From NCBI GenBank assembly GCA_946647055.1, contig CAMPCT010000007.1, positions 1-25,566 of the forward strand: 25,566 nucleotides of DNA, written 5' to 3'. The notes under the pieces are model-generated. The model worked only from the letters and a program-made list of their open reading frames with translations. It made no database searches and had not been told where the DNA came from. A program made the position numbers and the translations under genes. Origin of the DNA: an uncultured Atopobium sp. Its GTDB lineage: Bacteria > Actinomycetota > Coriobacteriia > Coriobacteriales > Atopobiaceae. Below, in pieces: positions 21,679-25,566 of the stretch. Each line of letters starts with the position of its first letter. Within the stretch, counting starts at the first letter, position 1.

Positions 21679-22392
21679 TTATTCGGATGCCCTGGGGGCA
21701 CTCTCGGCGATGATGCTCCGGATGATGGAGTCGCGGATGGCGTCGGTGAGCAGCAGCATCTGGTCGAGTGCGTCGTCAAACTGACGCCTGCCCTCCTCGT
21801 CGGACGCCCGCTTGGCATAAACCGCCAGCGCCTGTGCGATCATGCCGGACTCCCTGTTGGCCGCCATGACGTACTGCCTGAGGTTCTTGGTACCAATGCC
21901 AAAGCGCCTGAGCTGGTCGGCCGCGCGGATGAGCCTGAAGTCGTGGCCGTCGACGAGGTCCCTGCCATGCGGGGAGCGCCTGATCTTGATGGCGCCGACC
22001 TCGGCGAGCTGGCGAACCAGCGCCACCGAGATGCCCGTGAGCTCGGGGATGCGCTCTATGGGATGGAGCTTCTCCACGATGGCGGGGTCGTCCTCGGGGA
22101 GAAGCGGCGTCTGCGGGTCCTTTGCCGCCCCCGCCTCCTTGGGCTCGGGAACGCGGTCGAGCTCCTCCTTGATGACGGAGAGGGGCAGGAAGCGGTTCTT
22201 CTGCAGGTAGAGGATCTTCTCGAGGCGCTGGACGTCCTTGGTGGAATAGAGGCGATAGCCACCGGGGGTTCGCGCCGGCGTCAGGAGCCCCTCGTCCTCG
22301 AGGAAGCGCACCTTCGACACGGAGAGGTCGGGATACTGCGCCTGGAGGCGCTTGACGACCTTTCCGATGGTGAGATAGGCGGAGTCAGGCAT
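21679..22392 (-). CDS. MerR-family transcriptional regulator, FtsR-like
   Basis: A 237-residue DNA-binding protein with an N-terminal MerR winged helix (about 5-80: YLTIGKVVKRLQ, VRFLEDEGLLTPARTPGGYRLY). A longer C-terminal part includes a second HTH-like segment (ELTGISVALVRQLAEVGAIK) and a helical tail. This architecture and the FHA gene just upstream match the actinobacterial Rv1828/FtsR regulators, which activate ftsZ in corynebacteria. ATG 22392 lies 6 bp after the FHA stop, so the pair is coupled. No metal-binding cysteines are present, which argues against a metal-sensing MerR. Orthology is inferred from neighbourhood and layout. Confidence 0.88.
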   Translation of the reverse strand: MPDSAYLTIGKVVKRLQAQYPDLSVSKVRFLEDEGLLTPARTPGGYRLYSTKDVQRLEKILYLQKNRFLPLSVIKEELDRVPEPKEAGAAKDPQTPLLPEDDPAIVEKLHPIERIPELTGISVALVRQLAEVGAIKIRRSPHGRDLVDGHDFRLIRAADQLRRFGIGTKNLRQYVMAANRESGMIAQALAVYAKRASDEEGRRQFDDALDQMLLLTDAIRDSIIRSIIAESAPRASE

Positions 22393-22398
22393 GGCCCA

Positions 22399-22818
22399 CT
22401 ACCCCATCGCCCCATTGGCGTGGAAGACCATGCGGAAGGTCCCGATCTGCACCGTGGCCCCGTCGGAGAGGGCGGCACGGCTGATGATGGCGCCATCGAC
22501 CCAGGTTCCGTTGAGCGAGCCCAGGTCCTCGATGGTGACAAGGCCGTTGGAGAGGTTGGAGAGGTCCATGCGCGCATGACGGCGCGAGACCGTCATGTCA
22601 TTGAGGAAGACGCTGTTGGCGGGGTCGCGGCCGATGGTGATGATGGGCTGGTCGAGGTCGAAGGACATGCCCGTCTGGGGCCCCTTGATGATGCTGAGGG
22701 AGGGACGCGCGACCTTGGCGGCAGAGCCGATGTCGGGAAGGGTCGTGTCAGCCGCGGGAATGCGGAAAACCTCGGTGGCGCCACTTGCGGTCTTCTTGGG
22801 CATGTCACTGAATGGCAT
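22399..22818 (-). CDS. FHA-domain protein, GarA/OdhI-like
   Basis: A 139-residue cytoplasmic protein. Residues about 40-135 form an FHA phosphothreonine-binding domain: GRDPANSVFLND with Arg64, VSRRHARM with Ser78 and His81, and SLNGTWVDG with Asn103. The N-terminal tail has ATEVFRIP around Thr15, similar in place and sequence to the ETTSVFR motif of GarA/OdhI, where a Ser/Thr kinase phosphorylates the Thr and the FHA domain then binds it internally. GarA/OdhI control 2-oxoglutarate enzymes. ATG 22818 has TTGGAG upstream. The following MerR gene is the same neighbour as in mycobacteria. No kinase gene is in the window, and the tail has a single Thr rather than the usual pair, so the switch may be simpler. 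Confidence 0.9.
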   Translation of the reverse strand: MPFSDMPKKTASGATEVFRIPAADTTLPDIGSAAKVARPSLSIIKGPQTGMSFDLDQPIITIGRDPANSVFLNDMTVSRRHARMDLSNLSNGLVTIEDLGSLNGTWVDGAIISRAALSDGATVQIGTFRMVFHANGAMG

Positions 22819-22874
22819 CGCTGCTCCAAACTACTCTGCCGCTGGGGCGGCCTTGGTCTCATCCATTGATTGTA

Positions 22875-23249
22875 CTACCTACAGGCCACACACTCGACCT
22901 CGACGAGAGCGTTTCGTGGAAGAGCCGCCACCTCGACGAGCGAACGGGCGGGACGAGGCGAGGGAAAGAGCTCCCTAAAGGCGCGGTCGACGTCGTCCTT
23001 GAAGTCGATGGAGGTCACGAAGACGGTGGTCTTGAGCACGTCGGCAAGGGTGACCTGACCGCCTGCCAGGATTGCCTCACAGCTGCGCAGGGCGCGCACG
23101 GTCTGCTCGTAGGCGCCGCCCTCGACAAACTCTCCGGTTGCGGGATCGAGGCCGATCTGGCCTGCCGTGAAGACGTACCGCCCAGCCGACGCGCCTTGTG
23201 AGTACGGCCCGATGGCCTTCGGTGCCTTGTCAGTGGAAATGGCGTACAT
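22875..23249 (-). CDS. ridA: RidA-family enamine/imine deaminase
   Basis: Hydrolyses reactive 2-aminoacrylate and related imines released by PLP enzymes. The 124-residue protein starts MYAISTDKAPKAIGPYSQG and carries GQIGLDPATGEFVEGG, the catalytic Arg102 in RPARSLVEVAALP, and the terminal VEVECVA strand, all typical of RidA. ATG 23249 is chosen for AGGAGG upstream on the minus strand and the family N-terminus. It lies 35 bp downstream of a C-S lyase gene that would produce its substrate, which supports a protective role. Confidence 0.95.
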   Translation of the reverse strand: MYAISTDKAPKAIGPYSQGASAGRYVFTAGQIGLDPATGEFVEGGAYEQTVRALRSCEAILAGGQVTLADVLKTTVFVTSIDFKDDVDRAFRELFPSPRPARSLVEVAALPRNALVEVECVACR

Positions 23250-23284
23250 GGGACCCTCCTTAAGGTTCAACCAAACGTCAACGT

Positions 23285-24481
23285 CTAGGCAAGTCCATAC
23301 CTGCGAGCGGCCTCGACCAGGCGCTCCCCCGCCCGGACGATGTCCTCGGTGGGACAGGCGAGGTTGAAGCGCTCGAAACCGTCCCCGCCCGAACCAAAGA
23401 TGTGACCCTCGTCCAGGAAGAGCAGCGCCTCCTGCTGCATGAAGTGCTCAAGCTCCTCGTTCGTCATGCCCCAGCACGAGAAGTCCGCCCACATGAGGTA
23501 GGTGCCCTCGAGGGGGAACACGCGGACTCCCGGCAGGTTTTTCTCGATGGCAGAGCGCAGGAGGTCGTAGTTTTCCTTAATGAGCCCTATGAGCTGCTCG
23601 AGCCATTCGTCGCAGAGCGTATAGGCGGCCGTGGCGGCGCGATAGGCAAAGATGTTGAGGGAGTTGCCCATCGCAAGATTGTCGAACTCCCCCACGAAGC
23701 GCTCGCGTACCCCCTCGTCGGGGATGTAGATGACGGAGCATTGGACACCGGCGAGGTTGAAGGTCTTGGAGGGGGCGGTGCACACCATGCAATGGGCGAG
23801 CTCGTCCTCCCCCATGACCGTGGCGATGGTCGTATGGTGGTGTCCGGGCATGATGAGGTCGTCATGGATCTCGTCAGACACGATGAAGACGTCGTTGGCC
23901 AGGCAAATGTCGACGAGCCTTCTCAGCTCCTCGGGCTCCCAGACCCTGGCGACCGGGTTGTGGGGGCTGCAGAGCAGGATCGCCTTGTTGCGGGGGTCAC
24001 GGGCGAGCTCCTCGAGGCCCTCGAAGTCGATGCGGTAGCGGTCCCCCTCGAGGACGAGGGGGTTCTCGACGACGACCCGTCCGTTGCGCGTGATGGCAGA
24101 CGTGAACGGATAGTAGACGGGGGGCTGGATGATGATGCCATCCCCCGGCTCGGAGAGGATGCGCACGGCATCGTGGAAGGCCGGCACCACACCGGGCGAG
24201 GTCGCGATCCACTCGCGCTTGGGAGTCCAGTCGTGATGGCGCTCCTGCCAGTTCAGGCACGCCTCGTAGAAGCTGTCCTTGGCCGTCGTGTAACCAAGCG
24301 GGCCCTCGTCGAGCAGCTCGTGGAGCGCCTTGATGACCTCAGGCGGGTTGTAGAGCTCCATGTCGGCGACAGAGAGGGGCACGACGTCTGCGGGGACGTC
24401 GGGCTTCCTGTTGAGCATGTCCAGCCACTTGTATGAGCCCGCATCGTGCCTGTCGGCCCTATGGGTAAAGTCGTACTTCAT
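23285..24481 (-). CDS. MalY/PatB-type PLP-dependent C-S lyase (cystathionine beta-lyase-like)
   Basis: A 398-residue class I/II aminotransferase-fold enzyme. It has the PatB/MalY start (WLDMLNRKPDVPADVVPLSVADMEL), the substrate-phosphate loop SPGVVPAFHDAV, SPHNPVARVW, the cofactor Asp203 in VSDEIHDDL, and the PLP lysine Lys239 in APSKTFNLAG. Family members cleave cystathionine or cysteine to pyruvate, ammonia and a thiol; true aminotransferase activity is usually minor. ATG 24481 has GGAGGAACC upstream and begins the family N-terminus; the open frame extends further but is not coding there. RidA follows, suited to clear the aminoacrylate formed. Cystathionine and cysteine desulfhydration cannot be told apart here. 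In some bacteria MalY also acts as a regulator; no mal genes are present. Confidence 0.92.
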   Translation of the reverse strand: MKYDFTHRADRHDAGSYKWLDMLNRKPDVPADVVPLSVADMELYNPPEVIKALHELLDEGPLGYTTAKDSFYEACLNWQERHHDWTPKREWIATSPGVVPAFHDAVRILSEPGDGIIIQPPVYYPFTSAITRNGRVVVENPLVLEGDRYRIDFEGLEELARDPRNKAILLCSPHNPVARVWEPEELRRLVDICLANDVFIVSDEIHDDLIMPGHHHTTIATVMGEDELAHCMVCTAPSKTFNLAGVQCSVIYIPDEGVRERFVGEFDNLAMGNSLNIFAYRAATAAYTLCDEWLEQLIGLIKENYDLLRSAIEKNLPGVRVFPLEGTYLMWADFSCWGMTNEELEHFMQQEALLFLDEGHIFGSGGDGFERFNLACPTEDIVRAGERLVEAARRYGLA

Positions 24482-24529
24482 GGTTCCTCCATTACACTGA
24501 GGGAACTCGATGCCAAAACCTAACCTCAA

Positions 24530-24535
24530 AGTATA
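24530..24535 (-). promoter_or_regulatory. Candidate -10 element of the malY-like gene
   Basis: TATACT on the minus strand (5 of 6 to TATAAT) lies about 50 bp upstream of the start codon, in the gap after pgsA. No good -35 is found at 16-18 bp; TTGGTG is 20 bp away. Weak. Confidence 0.3.
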
Positions 24536-24554
24536 GCCACCCGATACGCGGGCA

Positions 24555-25265
24555 TCACCAAGACTCGACCTCGCGGCCCTCGAGGATGGCGTCACGGACG
24601 CGGAATCCCTTGCGCCAGTAGCGCACGGCCTGCACGACCGAGAGCACCAGCCCCGGATACACGAAGACGATGCCGATGCCAGAGGGGGTGTCGTTGAGGA
24701 GGGGCAGGTAGGGAACGTTGAGGATGCCGAGCGGCTCCAGGGGCGGGGTCCCAATGAGCAGCAGCGAGAAGCCCAGCATGAGCAGAGCCGTCGCAAGCTT
24801 GCCCATGTACATGACGTTGAGGGGATGGCTGGTGAACGTCTTGAGGTACTCGGTGCCAATGATCAGCGAGACGTCACGACCAACGAGCACCATGGCCATC
24901 CACAGGGGCAGCTCGCCATGGAGGACCAGCGCAAGAACGCCCGTGAAGAGCAGCGCGCGGTCGACGATGGGATCGAGGATCTTTCCGACCCAGCTCACGG
25001 TCTTCGTGGCACGGGCGATGTTGCCGTCGAGCCAATCCGTGACCGAGGCGATGATGTAGATGGCGACGGCTGCCGTGTGGTTGATGTCCAGGACGAACAC
25101 GTAGAGAAAGACGAAGGTCAGGACAAGTCGCGTGAACGTGATGGCATTCGCGAGGGTGAGCACGCGGCGCGAGGGGTTGTCGGGCGTACCGACCTCGGGC
25201 ACGGGAGGGAGTCCCTCCCCCACCATGACCTTCGTGTTCGTGCTGTCGCCTGCCACCGTTGCCAT
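24555..25265 (-). CDS. pgsA: CDP-alcohol phosphatidyltransferase, probable PgsA
   Basis: A membrane enzyme of phospholipid synthesis. The full CDP-alcohol phosphotransferase signature D-x2-DG-x2-AR-x8-G-x3-D-x3-D is present and exact (Asp77, Asp80, Gly81, Ala84, Arg85, Gly94, Asp98, Asp102). About five hydrophobic segments follow. Length is 236 residues, including an N-terminal polar extension of about 35 residues not usual in PgsA. The likely reaction is CDP-diacylglycerol plus glycerol-3-phosphate to phosphatidylglycerol phosphate; a cardiolipin synthase or inositol-type transferase of the same family is possible. ATG 25265 has GAAGGGA very close upstream. An ATG at 25226 is an alternative start with similar support. 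A 9-bp inverted repeat lies just ahead of the gene. Confidence 0.88.
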   Translation of the reverse strand: MATVAGDSTNTKVMVGEGLPPVPEVGTPDNPSRRVLTLANAITFTRLVLTFVFLYVFVLDINHTAAVAIYIIASVTDWLDGNIARATKTVSWVGKILDPIVDRALLFTGVLALVLHGELPLWMAMVLVGRDVSLIIGTEYLKTFTSHPLNVMYMGKLATALLMLGFSLLLIGTPPLEPLGILNVPYLPLLNDTPSGIGIVFVYPGLVLSVVQAVRYWRKGFRVRDAILEGREVESW

Positions 25266-25279
25266 TCCCTTCGCAAGTT

Positions 25280-25306
25280 CACATTGGGTGATTCTACCCC
25301 AATGTG
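25280..25306. promoter_or_regulatory. Perfect 9-bp inverted repeat upstream of pgsA
   Basis: CACATTGGG (25280-25288) and CCCAATGTG (25298-25306) flank 9 bases. The spacer contains TAGAAT on the minus strand (25291-25296), a possible -10. It could be an operator over the pgsA promoter or a hairpin in its leader. Confidence 0.5.
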
Positions 25307-25420
25307 CGATTGCCAGACCAAGGCGGCATGTTCTCGACAGAGTTGTCAGGTTGTCTCAAGCAAAAATGATGCGAGTCAAGACGAAGAGGTTGTGCGTTTC
25401 TATGAAAGTCTCGATTCTGC

Positions 25421-25449
25421 TTGTCTCGCTCCGTACGAAATGCTATCTT
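25421..25449 (+). promoter_or_regulatory. Promoter of tRNA-Pro
   Basis: TTGTCT (25421-25426), 17-bp spacer, TATCTT (25444-25449). The -10 matches 5 of 6 and the -35 matches 4 of 6. It ends 30 bp before the tRNA, and the AT-richer stretch upstream fits a stable-RNA promoter. Confidence 0.6.
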
Positions 25450-25479
25450 GTCCCTTGCCGCGTTTTGGCAGACATACTT

Positions 25480-25556
<77 letters not shown>

Positions 25557-25566
25557 GAACTTCCGA

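Noticed and set aside
24482..24859. Longer N-terminus for the C-S lyase
   Set aside because: The open frame continues upstream, but it overlaps pgsA in antisense, lacks similarity to the family, and the ATG at 24481 has a strong ribosome binding site.

Overview
The window reads as a chromosomal segment of a high-GC, non-model actinobacterium. The best fit is class Coriobacteriia (Olsenella/Atopobium-like). That placement is an inference from gene content: an RNase Y-SpoVS-MiaB-MiaA-HflX block, LexA facing a LysM division-inhibitor-like gene and nrdR, an actinobacterial FHA/MerR pair, and a strong GC bias at third codon positions. There is no phage, insertion sequence or CRISPR array. Almost all of the DNA is coding, apart from one island of about 640 bp.

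Region 1 (1-6305, + strand) is an RNA-processing and tRNA-modification block: the 3' part of rny, a GHKL-type ATPase of unknown role, spoVS, miaB, miaA and hflX. The last four genes abut or overlap. Region 2 (6331-9428) is an SOS and nucleotide block. lexA and a co-directional DUF1624 membrane acyltransferase lie on the minus strand. They diverge from a one-TM LysM protein (YneA/Rv2719c-like) followed by nrdR and dut. The divergent lexA intergenic region holds two recognisable promoters and four LexA-box-like sites. A tandem pair of NrdR-box-like sites lies upstream of nrdR. Region 3 (9538-15032, + strand) holds trxB, then a compact alpha/beta hydrolase - ACP-like - phosphotransacylase - butyrate kinase cluster, then a YczE/YitT-like membrane protein.

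Region 4 (15103-17356, + strand) is a soluble NarL-type histidine kinase and its LuxR/NarL response regulator. An AT-rich, repeat-bearing region with no clear gene follows, between the response regulator and the convergent chloride channel gene. Region 5 (18000-25265, minus strand) holds a ClC transporter with an RCK-C-like tail, a secreted coiled-coil NlpC/P60 hydrolase, apt, an FtsR-like MerR regulator, a GarA/OdhI-like FHA protein, ridA, a MalY/PatB C-S lyase, and pgsA. The window ends with a tRNA-Pro(GGG) on the + strand that has its own promoter.

The most notable points are: (i) the hydrolase/ACP/Pta/Buk operon, whose ACP has an altered DSL motif and a non-acidic helix II, suggesting a dedicated acyl-handling route; (ii) the complete SOS switch at lexA, with a membrane acyltransferase drawn into the lexA transcript; (iii) the conserved but uncharacterised GHKL ATPase between rny and spoVS; (iv) the repeat island downstream of the two-component system; and (v) several strong GC hairpins without U-tracts between genes.
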